64,000 bases of DNA from Desulfocicer vacuolatum DSM 3385 (GTDB lineage: Bacteria; Desulfobacterota; Desulfobacteria; Desulfobacterales; Desulfobacteraceae). Shown piece by piece: positions 20,788-31,166 of the stretch; the first letter of the stretch is position 1, and each line of letters starts with the position of its first letter. A program made the position numbers and the translations under genes. The stretch spans positions 1 through 64,000 of the forward strand of contig NZ_FWXY01000002.1 of assembly GCF_900176365.1 (NCBI RefSeq), written 5' to 3'. The notes beneath the pieces are model-generated. The model saw only the letters and a program-made list of their open reading frames with translations, was not told the DNA's origin and searched no databases.

Positions 20788-22368
20788 TTAAAGTTCAAAA
20801 TTGATGATGGAGTGCACCTTGTCAAGGGCGCTTAACTCCTGGCACACATTTTCCGGAACCGGTGTATCTGTGCGGATAAAAATGATATTGCGATCCCCGT
20901 CATCCTCTCGACCCACCATCATCCGGGCAATGTTAATGTCATGTTCCCCAAGGCAGGTACCAATGCTGCCGATGGCCCCCGGCACATCCTTGTTGTGAAT
21001 CAAGGAGAGATAACCTTCCGGGATCACCTCCAGGCGAAACTTGTTGATGCGGATGATTCTGGCATCATCTTTACCAAAAATGGTTCCGGAAATCAAATTG
21101 GTATCATTTTCGTACACCACCCGGATGCGGATCAAATTAATGTAATGGGCACTTTCCTGGCTGGCAATCTCGGAAATTTTAATACCCATATCCCCGGCAA
21201 TGGCATTGGCATTCACAGAGTTAACCTCATCCGGCACCATGGGAGAAAGAATTCCCTTCACCGCTGCCAGGGTCACCGGCTTAAGATCCAGATCCAGAAA
21301 ATTACCGGCATATTCAACGGAAATTTCCTTGATGGGACCCTTGGCCATGGTGGCATGCATGGCACCGATCTTTTCGGACAGGTAGAGATAGGGCTGTAGT
21401 TTTTTCAGCAGCTCACCGGTGACAGAGGGCACATTAACGGCATTGATGACAGTGTTGTGCTTAAGATAGGCAATGATTTGATTGGCAACCGCCACAGCCA
21501 CGTTGGTCTGGGCCTCCTGGGTGGAAGCACCCAGATGGGGAGTGGCAATGACCTGGTCCAGTTCCAGCAACGGGTTATCCACCGGCGGTTCCACCTCAAA
21601 CACATCAAGGGCAGCCCCGGCCACTTTGCCGGACATGATGGCATCATAGAGATCCTGCTCCTGGATGATACCGCCCCGGGCACAGTTGATCACCATGACA
21701 CCGTCCTTCATCATGGCAAAGGTCTCTTTATTGAGAAGATGGGTGGTGCTTTCAATTTTGGGCACATGGATGGTGATGTAGTCAGAGCGTTTGTAAAGCT
21801 CTTCCAGGGAAACACTTTCAAACCCTTGCTTTTCAATGTGCTCTGCTGTCACCGCAGGATCATAGATAATCACCTGCATCTTCAATCCCTGGGCAAGGCT
21901 TGCCACGATGGAACCGATATTACCAAATCCGATGACGCCAAGCACCTTATTGAACAGCTCCCGACCCTGGAGATTTTTCTTTTCCCACAATGACCCCTTA
22001 AGGGTGGATGTTCCCCGGGGGATATTCCGGGTCAGGGCCATCATCATGGCAATGCTGTGCTCGGCGGTGGTGACGGTGTTGCCTCCGGGGGTATTCATCA
22101 CGGCAACGCCGTGTTTGGTGGCGCTGGGGATGTCCACATTGTCAAGGCCGATGCCTGCCCGGCCCACCACCTTTAAATTGGTGGCAGCGCCCAGGATTTC
22201 ATCGGTTACCTTGGTGGCACTTCGAATCACAAGGCCGTCATACTCTCCGATTATGGCTTTGAGTTCATCCGGGGCAAGACCGGTTTTTACATCCAGCTCA
22301 ATGCCCTCTTCATTCCTGAAAATATCAAGTCCAGCTTCCCCCAGTTTATCACTTACAAGAACCTTCAT
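20788..22368 (-). CDS. serA: D-3-phosphoglycerate dehydrogenase
   Basis: First committed step of serine synthesis: 3-phosphoglycerate to 3-phosphohydroxypyruvate with NAD. About 526 aa, the long form: catalytic and NAD domains (GRAGIGLDNVDIPSA, LGVIGFGNIGSIVA, INCARGGIIQE, TPHLGASTQEAQ), an intervening domain, and a C-terminal ACT domain (GAIGSIGTCLGEHDINIARM) that may sense serine. The ATG at 22368 with AAGGAA upstream is chosen over the first in-frame start at 22422. It lies just downstream of serC. Confidence 0.96.
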   Translation of the reverse strand: MKVLVSDKLGEAGLDIFRNEEGIELDVKTGLAPDELKAIIGEYDGLVIRSATKVTDEILGAATNLKVVGRAGIGLDNVDIPSATKHGVAVMNTPGGNTVTTAEHSIAMMMALTRNIPRGTSTLKGSLWEKKNLQGRELFNKVLGVIGFGNIGSIVASLAQGLKMQVIIYDPAVTAEHIEKQGFESVSLEELYKRSDYITIHVPKIESTTHLLNKETFAMMKDGVMVINCARGGIIQEQDLYDAIMSGKVAGAALDVFEVEPPVDNPLLELDQVIATPHLGASTQEAQTNVAVAVANQIIAYLKHNTVINAVNVPSVTGELLKKLQPYLYLSEKIGAMHATMAKGPIKEISVEYAGNFLDLDLKPVTLAAVKGILSPMVPDEVNSVNANAIAGDMGIKISEIASQESAHYINLIRIRVVYENDTNLISGTIFGKDDARIIRINKFRLEVIPEGYLSLIHNKDVPGAIGSIGTCLGEHDINIARMMVGREDDGDRNIIFIRTDTPVPENVCQELSALDKVHSIINFEL

Positions 22369-22431
22369 CTCAATGGTTTCCTTTTCACATGAAAGTGCAG
22401 GCAAACCTGCGCATGCTTTCATGGTTCGTTA

Positions 22432-22476
22432 AGGGCAGACCGAGGTCAAAATGCGATCCGCCCGTGGCGGTTATAT
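22432..22476 (+). repeat. R5 repeat, short copy
   Basis: Carries GGGCAGACCGAGGTC and GATCCGCCCGTGGCGGTTAT in the serC-serA gap. Only the second half of the long R5 form is present. Confidence 0.6.
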
Positions 22477-22521
22477 GCGTGATGGCGTTCCCACCGTTTT
22501 TAAGGTGGAGAGCCTCATGAT

Positions 22522-23607
22522 TTATTGTTTTTTCTTAAAAGCAGTCATGAAATCGATCAAGGCCTCCACAGCAGCCATGGTGGTGGCGTTGTAGATGGAT
22601 GCCCGGCATCCGCCCACGGAGCGATGACCCTTAAGCCCCCCCAGTCCCTTTTGGGTGGCTGCCGCAATGAACTCTTTTTCCAAATCTTCGGTGGGCAGAC
22701 GGAAGGTGACATTCATCAAAGAACGGCTGCCCTTTTCTGCCGTGGCCCGGTAAAAATCACTGCCATCCATGAATTCATAGAGCATGGCCCCTTTCTTTTC
22801 GTTGTGGGCCTGCATTTTTTCCAGTCCGCCCATCTCCTGTTCCAACCACTTAAGCACCAGCTGGATGGTGTATACCCCAAAACAGGGCGGGGTGTTGTAC
22901 ATGGAATTTTTAGATACAAAGGTGTCATATTTCAGCATGGAGGGCAGATCTTTCTCTGCTGTGGCCAGAAGGTCATCCCGGACAATGACCATGCAGGTAC
23001 CGGACGGCCCCATGTTTTTCTGGGCACCGGCATAGATCATGCCGAATTTATCCATGGGAAGGGGACGGCTTAAAATATCCGAAGACATGTCCGCCACAAT
23101 GGGCACGCCGTTGGTGTCGGGAAAGCTTTCCCACTGGGTTCCCTTGATGGTATTATTGGAGGTGATGTGAACATAGGCGGCATCGGCATTAAAGGAGATG
23201 TCATTGGGAATGTAGGAAAAATTCTTATCCTCGGAGGAGGCAACCACATTGTGGGCCTTGTTAAGTATGGCAGCTTCCTTGATGGCTTTGGTGGACCAGG
23301 TACCGGTGTTCACATAGTCGGCAGATTTACCCTCCCCCAGAAAATTCATGGGGATCATGGCAAACTGGAGACTGGCGCCGCCCTGGAGAAAGAGCACATG
23401 ATAGCGCTCATCCAGACCCAGCAGGCGTTTGGTGCGGTCAACAGCATCGTTGATGACATCATCAAACCATGGGGAGCGATGGCTCACCTCGGTGATGGAC
23501 ATGCCGCTTCCCTTGAAGTTAAGAAAAGAGGCCTGGATTTCCTGGAGCACCGGCAGGGGCAGGGCTGCAGGCCCTGCATTAAAGTTAAAAATTCGTTCTT
23601 CGGTCAT
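22522..23607 (-). CDS. serC: phosphoserine aminotransferase
   Basis: PLP enzyme of the second step of serine synthesis. It is 361 aa, the normal size: FNFNAGPAALPLPVLQ N-terminus, GGASLQFAMIPMN, and the PLP lysine in YAGAQKNMGPSGTCMV. The C-terminus has GLKGHRSVGGCRASIYNA. Transcribed just before serA, so the two pathway genes form a unit interrupted only by an R5 copy. Confidence 0.96.
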   Translation of the reverse strand: MTEERIFNFNAGPAALPLPVLQEIQASFLNFKGSGMSITEVSHRSPWFDDVINDAVDRTKRLLGLDERYHVLFLQGGASLQFAMIPMNFLGEGKSADYVNTGTWSTKAIKEAAILNKAHNVVASSEDKNFSYIPNDISFNADAAYVHITSNNTIKGTQWESFPDTNGVPIVADMSSDILSRPLPMDKFGMIYAGAQKNMGPSGTCMVIVRDDLLATAEKDLPSMLKYDTFVSKNSMYNTPPCFGVYTIQLVLKWLEQEMGGLEKMQAHNEKKGAMLYEFMDGSDFYRATAEKGSRSLMNVTFRLPTEDLEKEFIAAATQKGLGGLKGHRSVGGCRASIYNATTMAAVEALIDFMTAFKKKQ

Positions 23608-23739
23608 GACACAATTCTCCTTAGGTTTTTCATGGGTTATAAGTCCTCCGATTGCGTTGCTGTGGCTTTGGTTAACCCATGGAAATAATTAAAACCAGAT
23701 CCCAAAAATTAATTTTATGGGAACCAATTATTTTAAATG

Positions 23740-23791
23740 GTTATAACTGCCGTGGGCAGACCTTATTCTAACCTCGGTCTGCCCACAACGA
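23740..23791 (+). repeat. R5 repeat copy next to R4
   Basis: GTTATAACTGCCGTGGGCAG followed by CGGTCTGCCCACAACG: the two halves are complementary and form a hairpin. It lies about 20 bp before an R4 palindrome. Confidence 0.6.
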
Positions 23792-23810
23792 ATATTGAAA
23801 ACGGTAATAT

Positions 23811-23899
23811 GCCGCCCCCCGACGGGCAATGGGCCCGGCCGGAACTGTAGACAGCTCAATGGGCCGGTTTCCATTGCCCGTCGGGGGGCTCTGCTGAGG
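23811..23899 (+). repeat. R4 palindromic repeat, copy 2
   Basis: GCCGCCCCCCGACGGGCAAT on the left and ATTGCCCGTCGGGGGG on the right pair almost perfectly around GGAACTGTAGACAGCTC. It ends in CTCTGCTGAGG like the other two copies. It sits between serC and prfC, downstream of prfC. Confidence 0.8.
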
Positions 23900-23947
23900 A
23901 TACTTGAACACTACCTTTTCATATCAAAAAACTTCAAGACCCTTGAA

Positions 23948-25540
23948 TTAGTTATATTCACGTGTTTTATGAAACTGTATATCAGGCCACGCTTCCATGG
24001 CAAACCCCAGCTGATACTCGCTGGTGGTTAAAAAGGCCACCCACCCTTCTGAATCCACGGCAATGCTGCCGGCATTTTGATTAATAAACTTTTTCTTCAT
24101 CTCTTCATTGTCACAGGTGATCCACCGGGCCACGGAAAGATCCACCGGCTCAGATCCGGCGTCCACCCCATATTCCGCCTTTAAACGGGCCATGGTGACA
24201 TCAAACTGCAGCACCCCCACCGCCCCCATGATATAATCGTTGTTAATGCGGGGCCGGAACACCTGGATGGTTCCCTCTTCTGCCAGCTGGGTGAGCCCCT
24301 TTTGCAATGCCTTGGTTTTCATGGGATTTTTTAAAATCACCCGCCGAAAGTGTTCCGGTGCAAAGCTTGGAATGCCCGTGAATTTAAGCTCCTCTTTTTC
24401 AGTGAAGGTATCCCCGATCTTGATGGTCCCATGGTTATGAATGCCAATGATATCACCGGGAAAGGCTTCATCCACATTGCTGCGCTCCTGGGCCATGAAT
24501 ATGGTGGCATTGGAAATGATCACATCCTTTCCTATGCGGTGGTGACGCACCTTCATACCCCTTTTAAATTTACCTGAACAGATCCTGAAAAAGGCAATGC
24601 GATCCCTGTGGGCCGGGTCCATGTTGGCCTGTATTTTAAAAGTAAATCCGGAGAATCCCGGTTCTTCGGGTTTTACCTCCCGGGTAAGGGTCTGTCTTAC
24701 CCCGGGTGGCGGGGCCATTTGAACAAAGGAGTCAAGCATCTCCCGGACCCCGAAATTGTTAATGGCACTGCCAAAAAAAACAGGGGTCTGGGACCCCTTG
24801 AGATAGTAATCCATGTCAAAGGGATCTGCAGCCCCCTGGATCAGGTCCACATCGTCCCTTAATTCCCGGGCCTGCTCCCCCAGCTCCCGGTCCAGGATGG
24901 GATCATCCAGGTTATCGATCACCACTCCGTCCCCGTCCCGGGGGGAGTAACCCGGAGAGAAAAGCCCCAATTGTTTTGTATCAAGGTGATACACGCCCCG
25001 GAACCTTTTTCCCATGCCAATGGGCCAGGTGATGGGGGTGCATTCAATCTGGAGTTTTTCTTCAATGTCGGCAAAGAGATCCAGAGGCTCCATGCCCTCT
25101 CTGTCCAGTTTATTAATAAAGGTAATGATGGGGGTGTTGCGCATGCGGCACACCTCCATTAATTTCCGGGTCTGGGGTTCCACCCCCCTGGCACTGTCAA
25201 TGATCATCACGGCGCAGTCCACGGCCGTGAGCACCCGGTAGGTATCTTCGGAAAAATCCTTGTGACCCGGGGTGTCCAGAAGGTTGATCTCAAATCCTTT
25301 ATAATTGAACTTCATCACCGAGGAGGAGACACTGATTCCCCTTTCCTGCTCAATGGAGAGAAAATCACTGGTGGCCTTGCGCTCTGTTTTTCTGGACTTC
25401 ACAGCCCCTGCCTGCTGGATGGCCCCCCCAAAAAGCAGCAACTTTTCCGTGAGGGTGGTTTTTCCGGCATCGGGATGGCTGATAATGGCAAAGGTGCGGC
25501 GTTTTGCCGTCTCCTTTGCCGTGTGTGGATCTGTTTTCAT
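23948..25540 (-). CDS. prfC: peptide chain release factor 3
   Basis: Translational GTPase that removes RF1/RF2 from the ribosome. About 530 aa. G motifs: [13 protein letters not shown] (G1), [14 protein letters not shown] (G3), and FINKLDREG (G4), followed by RF3-specific domains II and III ([17 protein letters not shown]). ATG at 25540 with GAGGA 4 nt upstream; the first in-frame start, 33 nt earlier, is less likely. Confidence 0.95.
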   Translation of the reverse strand: MKTDPHTAKETAKRRTFAIISHPDAGKTTLTEKLLLFGGAIQQAGAVKSRKTERKATSDFLSIEQERGISVSSSVMKFNYKGFEINLLDTPGHKDFSEDTYRVLTAVDCAVMIIDSARGVEPQTRKLMEVCRMRNTPIITFINKLDREGMEPLDLFADIEEKLQIECTPITWPIGMGKRFRGVYHLDTKQLGLFSPGYSPRDGDGVVIDNLDDPILDRELGEQARELRDDVDLIQGAADPFDMDYYLKGSQTPVFFGSAINNFGVREMLDSFVQMAPPPGVRQTLTREVKPEEPGFSGFTFKIQANMDPAHRDRIAFFRICSGKFKRGMKVRHHRIGKDVIISNATIFMAQERSNVDEAFPGDIIGIHNHGTIKIGDTFTEKEELKFTGIPSFAPEHFRRVILKNPMKTKALQKGLTQLAEEGTIQVFRPRINNDYIMGAVGVLQFDVTMARLKAEYGVDAGSEPVDLSVARWITCDNEEMKKKFINQNAGSIAVDSEGWVAFLTTSEYQLGFAMEAWPDIQFHKTREYN

Positions 25541-25573
25541 GGATTCCTCAAAAATGTTGTATTGTAGAACCAA

Positions 25574-25606
25574 GCCCGTTTATATAGTCCATAAGCGGGC
25601 TTTTTT
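25574..25606 (+). terminator. hairpin with U-run in prfC leader, antisense orientation
   Basis: GCCCGTTTAT pairs with ATAAGCGGGC around TAGTCC and is followed by six T on the plus strand. No plus-strand gene lies upstream, so it would end only an antisense or stray transcript. In the prfC leader it would be just a hairpin. Confidence 0.45.
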
Positions 25607-25753
25607 CAATAAATTAATTCTTTTAATTTCCAGGCCGCCACGGAATTCATCAAACCTGCAACCCTTTGGCTTATAAGGATATAATTCATAATTTTGGTGA
25701 TTATAAAAGTTTTTCCATCCAAAAATTGATGTTTTGCGCAATTAATATCCCGT

Positions 25754-26629
25754 TTAATCACGACCTGTCATGGCCACCAGGGTGGCTCCGATGATAATAA
25801 CGCCCCCCAATGCGGTGCGCCATCCGGGAATTTCCCCCAGAAAAATCATTGCCATTAAAATGCCGTACAAGGGTTCCAGGGCTGTGATCACCCCGGCGGT
25901 GCGGGTTTTAATGTGCACCAGGGCCTTTATAAACAGCGAATGGGCAAGGGCCGTGCACACCCCACCCAAAAGCATGAGCAGCATCAGCTCCCCGGGGGTG
26001 GGAAAGGAGATGCCCGGCACAAACCACACGGTCCAGGGCAGCAGAAACAATGCCGCAAAAAAATTTTGATAAAAAGAAACAGCAATGGGCGACACTGATA
26101 TTACATTTTTTCGATTCACCAGCCCCAGAAGGGCAAAGGTGAACCCCGATGCCACCCCCCACATGGCCCCTTGCACAGGCTCCCGGGAAAAATCAAAACT
26201 TGGGATCACAAGGACCAGCCCCACAAACACCACAAGGGATATCACACAATTTTTAAATGCCAGGGTCTCCTTGAAAAAAAAGGGCTCCATAAAGGTGACA
26301 AAAAGGGGAAAGGTGGAAAAGGTTAAAAGCCCGATGGCCACGGTGGAAATCTGAATGGAGATAAAAAAGGTGCACCAGTGAAGGGCCAACAGCGCCCCCT
26401 GGGCCAGAAACATGACCATGGGCACGGTATTATCCCGGCGGATTCGGAGAAAAAAAGGCAATAAAAAAAGGGATGCAAACACTGTTCTGCCAAACACAAT
26501 GAGCACCGGACTGCACAGGAGAAACTTCCCAAACAGTCCGGAAAACCCAAACAGAAAAACAGCCAGGTGCACATCCCGGAGCCCCGGCTTCACCATGGGG
26601 GCCAGGGCTGATTTTATGGAAAAGGACAC
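25754..26629 (-). CDS. EamA/DMT-family transporter
   Basis: A 291-aa membrane protein with about ten helices in two repeated EamA halves (GLFGKFLLCSPVLIVFGRTV in the first, AALFLLPWTVWFVPGISFPT in the second). Members export amino acids or metabolites; the substrate cannot be read from sequence. It lies 8 bp downstream of ettA and may be cotranscribed. Confidence 0.8.
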   Translation of the reverse strand: MSFSIKSALAPMVKPGLRDVHLAVFLFGFSGLFGKFLLCSPVLIVFGRTVFASLFLLPFFLRIRRDNTVPMVMFLAQGALLALHWCTFFISIQISTVAIGLLTFSTFPLFVTFMEPFFFKETLAFKNCVISLVVFVGLVLVIPSFDFSREPVQGAMWGVASGFTFALLGLVNRKNVISVSPIAVSFYQNFFAALFLLPWTVWFVPGISFPTPGELMLLMLLGGVCTALAHSLFIKALVHIKTRTAGVITALEPLYGILMAMIFLGEIPGWRTALGGVIIIGATLVAMTGRD

Positions 26630-26637
26630 CGGATGTC

Positions 26638-28320
26638 CTACCGGGTGAGCTGGCGGTATTTAATTCTCTGGGGCTGATCCCCTTTTATACCCAGCCGTTT
26701 TTTTCTATCTTTGTCATAATCGGAATAACTCCCCTCAAAAAACACGGTCTGACTGTCCCCTTCAAAGGCCAGTATATGGGTGGCGATTCTGTCCAGAAAC
26801 CATCTGTCATGGCTGATGACAATGGCGCAGCCTGCAAAATTTTCCAGGGCCTCTTCCAGGGCTCTCATGGTGTTGACATCCAGATCATTGGTGGGCTCAT
26901 CCAAAAGCAAAAGGTTGGCCTCTTCTTTTAGCATCCTGGCCAGGTGTACCCGGTTGCGCTCGCCTCCGGACAGTACCCCCACTTTTTTCTGCTGATCGGA
27001 ACCTGAAAAATTAAATTTGGACACATAGGCCCTGGAGTTGATTTCCCGCCCCCCCAGAAGCAGGGTGTCATTGCCCCCGGAAATCACCTCCCAGATGGTT
27101 TTATCCGGATCAAGGACATTGCGTTCCTGGTCCACATAGGCGGGTTTCACAGTTTCTCCCAGCTCCATGGTACCGCTGTCCGGTGATATCTTGGCGGTGA
27201 TCATGTTAAACAGGGTGGACTTTCCCGCCCCATTGGGTCCCACCACCCCCACAATACCCCCCGGCGGGATGATAAATTCCATATTTTCCACCAGAAGTTT
27301 CTCCCCAAAGGCCTTGGAAATACCCTTTGCCACCACCACCTTGTCCCCCAGACGGGGTCCCGGGGGAATAAAAATCTCAAGATCCCGTTCCCGGTCCTTG
27401 GTGTCCTGCTTTAACAATTGATCATAGGAACTCAGGCGGGCCTTGGATTTGGAACGCTTGCCCTTGGGGGACATCTTGATCCATTCCAGCTCCCGTTCCA
27501 GGGTTTTTTGGCGTTTGCTCTCCTGCTTTTCCTCGTTTTTCAGACGATTGCCCTTTTGCTCCAGCCAGGAGGAGTAGTTCCCCTTCCAGGGAATACCCTC
27601 CCCCCGATCCAGCTCCAGAATCCATCCGGCCACATTATCAAGGAAATAACGATCATGGGTGACGGCAATGACGGTGCCGGGGTATTGACCCAGATGGTGC
27701 TCCAGCCAGGCCACGGATTCGGCATCCAAATGGTTGGTGGGCTCATCCAGAAGAAGAATATCGGGCTGCTTGAGCAACATGCGACAAAGGGCCACCCGGC
27801 GCTTCTCACCACCGGAGATCACATTGACCGGCATATCCTCCGGAGGACAGCGAAGGGCATCCATGGCCATTTTAAGACGGGCATCCAGATCCCAGGCATC
27901 CAGGTGATCCAGCTGATCCTGGAGTTCCCCCTGGCGCTGGATGAGTTTATCCATCTCATCATCGGACATGGGTTCGGCAAACTTCTCACTGATGGCCTCG
28001 TATTCGTTCATGAGATCCACGGTGTCCTGGACCCCCTGCTCCACAATTTGGCGCACTGTGGCATCTTCGTCCAAAAGGGGCTCCTGCTCCAGATACCCCA
28101 CGGAAAAACCCTTGGAAAGGATGGTCTCGCCATTGTATTCTGTGTCAATGCCTGCCATGATTTTCAAAAGAGAACTCTTACCCGACCCGTTAAGACCCAG
28201 AACCCCGATCTTGGCCCCGTAAAAATAGGACAGGCTGATATCTTTCAGCACCGGTTTTTTATCATAAAATTTACTCACTCTGATCATGGAGTAAATGACT
28301 TTTTTTGTATCTTCCGACAT
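26638..28320 (-). CDS. ettA: ABC-F translation factor EttA
   Basis: Cytosolic ATPase that binds the ribosomal E site and gates the first peptide bond according to ATP/ADP level. 560 aa, no membrane segments. Two ABC domains: Walker A GLNGSGKSS and signature ISGGEKRRVAL, then GPNGAGKSTL and LSGGERNRVHLA. A long charged linker (LEQKGNRLKNEEKQESKRQK onward) separates them. The length and the GAKIGVLGLNG start are EttA-like. Confidence 0.93.
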   Translation of the reverse strand: MSEDTKKVIYSMIRVSKFYDKKPVLKDISLSYFYGAKIGVLGLNGSGKSSLLKIMAGIDTEYNGETILSKGFSVGYLEQEPLLDEDATVRQIVEQGVQDTVDLMNEYEAISEKFAEPMSDDEMDKLIQRQGELQDQLDHLDAWDLDARLKMAMDALRCPPEDMPVNVISGGEKRRVALCRMLLKQPDILLLDEPTNHLDAESVAWLEHHLGQYPGTVIAVTHDRYFLDNVAGWILELDRGEGIPWKGNYSSWLEQKGNRLKNEEKQESKRQKTLERELEWIKMSPKGKRSKSKARLSSYDQLLKQDTKDRERDLEIFIPPGPRLGDKVVVAKGISKAFGEKLLVENMEFIIPPGGIVGVVGPNGAGKSTLFNMITAKISPDSGTMELGETVKPAYVDQERNVLDPDKTIWEVISGGNDTLLLGGREINSRAYVSKFNFSGSDQQKKVGVLSGGERNRVHLARMLKEEANLLLLDEPTNDLDVNTMRALEEALENFAGCAIVISHDRWFLDRIATHILAFEGDSQTVFFEGSYSDYDKDRKKRLGIKGDQPQRIKYRQLTR

Positions 28321-28391
28321 AACGTTAAACTCCTATATTAATCTATATTTTTCTTATATACAAAGTAGGTGCTGGGTGCTGGGTACCCAGT

Positions 28392-30497
28392 CTAATAAAT
28401 AACAGGCTCCCGAAAAATCATGTCAATGGCCTCCCTGCTGTTTTCTGCAATGCGGGGAAAGGTGTCACTGACCCCGAAAAGCTGTCGCAAATTTTCTCCG
28501 GTTCTTAAAACCAACCGGGCAAGATCCCCTTCGGCAAACACCGATTCTTCCACCACCTGGTCCCAGGGAACCCCCATGGCCCAGGAAAACACGGGAAGGG
28601 CCGGCTGAAGATAGAGATTGGGGGCGGAAAACCCACCCTCCAGCAACCGTTCTGCAAAGGGGGAGAGCTTTTCCCTCAGCTTTGCAAATTCCCTGGTTAA
28701 GCGTTTGGGAACACGACGGCTTGAGGCAAGATCATCATCAAACACCTTTTCGTTGACAAAGGCTGCCATCACTGCGGCCAGCATCACCGGATCTTGATCC
28801 GGCAACAATCCCTGGCGCAGACACTGGGCCACCATCAAAGGTTGATCCATGCGCAGCTGGGAGGTCCACTCCCCGTCTTCGGTGAGGGTGCCTTTTTCTG
28901 TGACAAAGCCCTCCTCCTTTAGAAAGGCCAGATGGGCCAGAAAATCCTGCCACAAAAATTTCAAATCATAGCCATACTCTTTTCTGGCCCGGCGACCCTG
29001 TTTCCCCAGGGAGATCTGATAGGAGGCAAAGGATTTTTCCAAAAGCTCGTGGATCTGGGGGGGGGTGTGGGACAACAACAGGTTGAGCACCATGGAAAAA
29101 TCTATTTTTATCTGGCTGCTCACATCCATGGGGGGAGCTGTCACCATCTTTGCAACATGTTTAAGGTCCATGAACTTACCGGGCAGAACAATGGCAAACC
29201 CGATATTGTCCATGCCCCGCCGTCCGGCCCTGCCGGTCATCTGCTGGAACTCACTGGCGGTCAGGGGAAGAAAGGATGCCCCGTTGAATCGATCGGAATT
29301 TAAAATGCACACACTCCTTGCGGGAAAATTCACCCCGGCGGCAACGGTGGAGGTGGCAAACATGGCATCCAACAGCCCTTCGGACATAAGAGTTTCCACC
29401 ACCACCTTCCAGGCGGGCAACTGACCGCTGTGATGGGAACCCACCCCGAATTTTTCCATGTGCATGCGCTGTTCATGGTCGCAAAGATGGGGATTATCCC
29501 CAATGAGTTCATCAATTCTCCTGGCAAGAAGGGCCTTTCGTTTGGGATCCTGGCGGAGCACCTTTCCATTGCAAAGCCCAATGGCACCGTCACAGTCTGC
29601 CCGGGATTTTAAAAAGAAAATGGCGGGCAACAGATCATGGGCCCTTAGCACCTTTAAGATTTCACCAAACAGGGGCAGACGCCCGGGCCTTGATATGGCT
29701 GGAAACTGCCCGGCTTTGATGTACTCCATGACATTTCTGTGCACCATGTTTTTGGCCCGGGACCCTTTTTTCTTTAACAGGGGGTGCAAGGTGCCCGACG
29801 GATGAAAAAACAGCGGAAATAACGGCACCGGGCGTTTGGTTTCCTGGATCACCCGGCACTGTTTTCCCCGCATGGATTCAAGCCAGCCTGCAATGTGATC
29901 TGCATTGCCGATGGTGGCGGACAACAACAGCAAAGAGACCCGCTGGGGCATATAAATAAGGGTCTCTTCCCACACCACCCCCCGTTCGGCATCCCCCAGA
30001 TAGTGGGCCTCGTCCAGGATCACCAGGCTGCAGGAAATATCCTCCCCTGTGTGCATGGCATCATAGAGTTGATTTCTTAATATTTCTGTGGTGCCGATGA
30101 TGATATCGGCATCCCCGTTCTCTTTTTTATCGCCGGTGAGTATTCCCACCTTATCCCGGCCAAAGGCATCTATAAACTGGGCATAGATGGTGTTGGTCAA
30201 CGCTTTAAGGGGCGTTGCATACCACACCCGCTCTCCTTTTTCCAGGACCGCCCGGGCAGCGCTCTGGGCAATCCAGGTTTTTCCGGCCCCGGTGGGGGCT
30301 GTGACCAGACAATCCCATTGGGCAATGGCATTTACTGCTTCTTCCTGAAAGGGGTCCGGGGTAAAGGGGCGGCTCGGGGGTACACCGATTTTTTTAAATA
30401 CCGGTTTAAGTGAGCTGTCTGCCCCGGGCTTCATGGGGCCAAAGCCGCCTCTATTATTTTTTCGTTTTTTTCCACGATGATATCTTTTTTTTTCCAT
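28392..30497 (-). CDS. Ski2-like DEAD/DEAH-box helicase
   Basis: Superfamily 2 helicase of about 701 aa. N-terminal basic RG-rich tail (KKRYHRGKKRKNNRGG), Walker A TAPTGAGKTWIAQ, DEAH Walker B (LVILDEAHYLG), SATIG motif III, the ATSTVAAGVNFPAR segment and motif VI QMTGRAGRRGMDN. The C-terminal half resembles the helical tail of Mtr4/HelY-like helicases. A role in RNA processing or decay is inferred. Start at 30497 is a guess; upstream in-frame starts exist and none has a clear ribosome-binding site. Confidence 0.85.
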   Translation of the reverse strand: MEKKRYHRGKKRKNNRGGFGPMKPGADSSLKPVFKKIGVPPSRPFTPDPFQEEAVNAIAQWDCLVTAPTGAGKTWIAQSAARAVLEKGERVWYATPLKALTNTIYAQFIDAFGRDKVGILTGDKKENGDADIIIGTTEILRNQLYDAMHTGEDISCSLVILDEAHYLGDAERGVVWEETLIYMPQRVSLLLLSATIGNADHIAGWLESMRGKQCRVIQETKRPVPLFPLFFHPSGTLHPLLKKKGSRAKNMVHRNVMEYIKAGQFPAISRPGRLPLFGEILKVLRAHDLLPAIFFLKSRADCDGAIGLCNGKVLRQDPKRKALLARRIDELIGDNPHLCDHEQRMHMEKFGVGSHHSGQLPAWKVVVETLMSEGLLDAMFATSTVAAGVNFPARSVCILNSDRFNGASFLPLTASEFQQMTGRAGRRGMDNIGFAIVLPGKFMDLKHVAKMVTAPPMDVSSQIKIDFSMVLNLLLSHTPPQIHELLEKSFASYQISLGKQGRRARKEYGYDLKFLWQDFLAHLAFLKEEGFVTEKGTLTEDGEWTSQLRMDQPLMVAQCLRQGLLPDQDPVMLAAVMAAFVNEKVFDDDLASSRRVPKRLTREFAKLREKLSPFAERLLEGGFSAPNLYLQPALPVFSWAMGVPWDQVVEESVFAEGDLARLVLRTGENLRQLFGVSDTFPRIAENSREAIDMIFREPVIY

Positions 30498-31166
30498 GGA
30501 CAGGATAAAACCACAATTCATCCAAGTATGCAAGATTCCAGCATGTTTTTTTTAACCCCACAGGGCTGCTTCCAAGCAGATAAAAAGCTTTTTTAAAACT
30601 ACACACCAACACTGGGATTTAATCCCGGCCCTTACCTTGGCGGCGTCTCATAAAATAAATCATCCTCATCATTGCATTTAACTTTTTTTTAGGCTATAGG
30701 GTTTCCCGGTGTGGGCATCTGAGGCTGTTTTACATTATGCTCTTACAGCTCAAATGCTCTGCCACGGTTAATGTACTACGAGGAAATTTTTACAATATTC
30801 GGCCACCATGAATCTGGGTCAGAAATCGTGGGCCGGGCTTATTTTATCTGGTGGCCGGGGTGTTTACCCGGCACCACGCTTTTGGCATACGCTTCCATAC
30901 CGGGATTGACATGGACAAAAGCACAAAAATCAAGCCCCCCACCGCTGCACTTTTCTGCACCCTTGCGGGATGCTGCCCATATTGCGATGAATCCCTCCAA
31001 CTTCTGTTTTATTCGATGATGCGTTTTCCACACAGAACCAACGGTTCCGGGCATTATTTTTTTAAACGTACCATTGAATTTCACTCAACGGTTTAACCAC
31101 CTCTAACTGACTGTTCTCCACAGCGGCAGATTGCCTCTGGGGGGAATTTTCAAAAAAGGAATTGTC
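30498..31166. other. divergent gap between helicase and transporter
   Basis: About 670 bp with no gene that I can support. It is AT/GC mixed, with T-rich stretches. Promoters for the minus-strand helicase and the plus-strand transporter must lie here. TTGACA at 30907-30912 has no good -10 at 17 nt. No known riboswitch pattern was recognised. Confidence 0.5.

Noticed and set aside
27418-28341. 307-aa plus-strand open frame
   Set aside because: Antisense shadow of ettA.
30907-30935. TTGACA as promoter of the ion transporter
   Set aside because: No acceptable -10 box at 16-18 nt.
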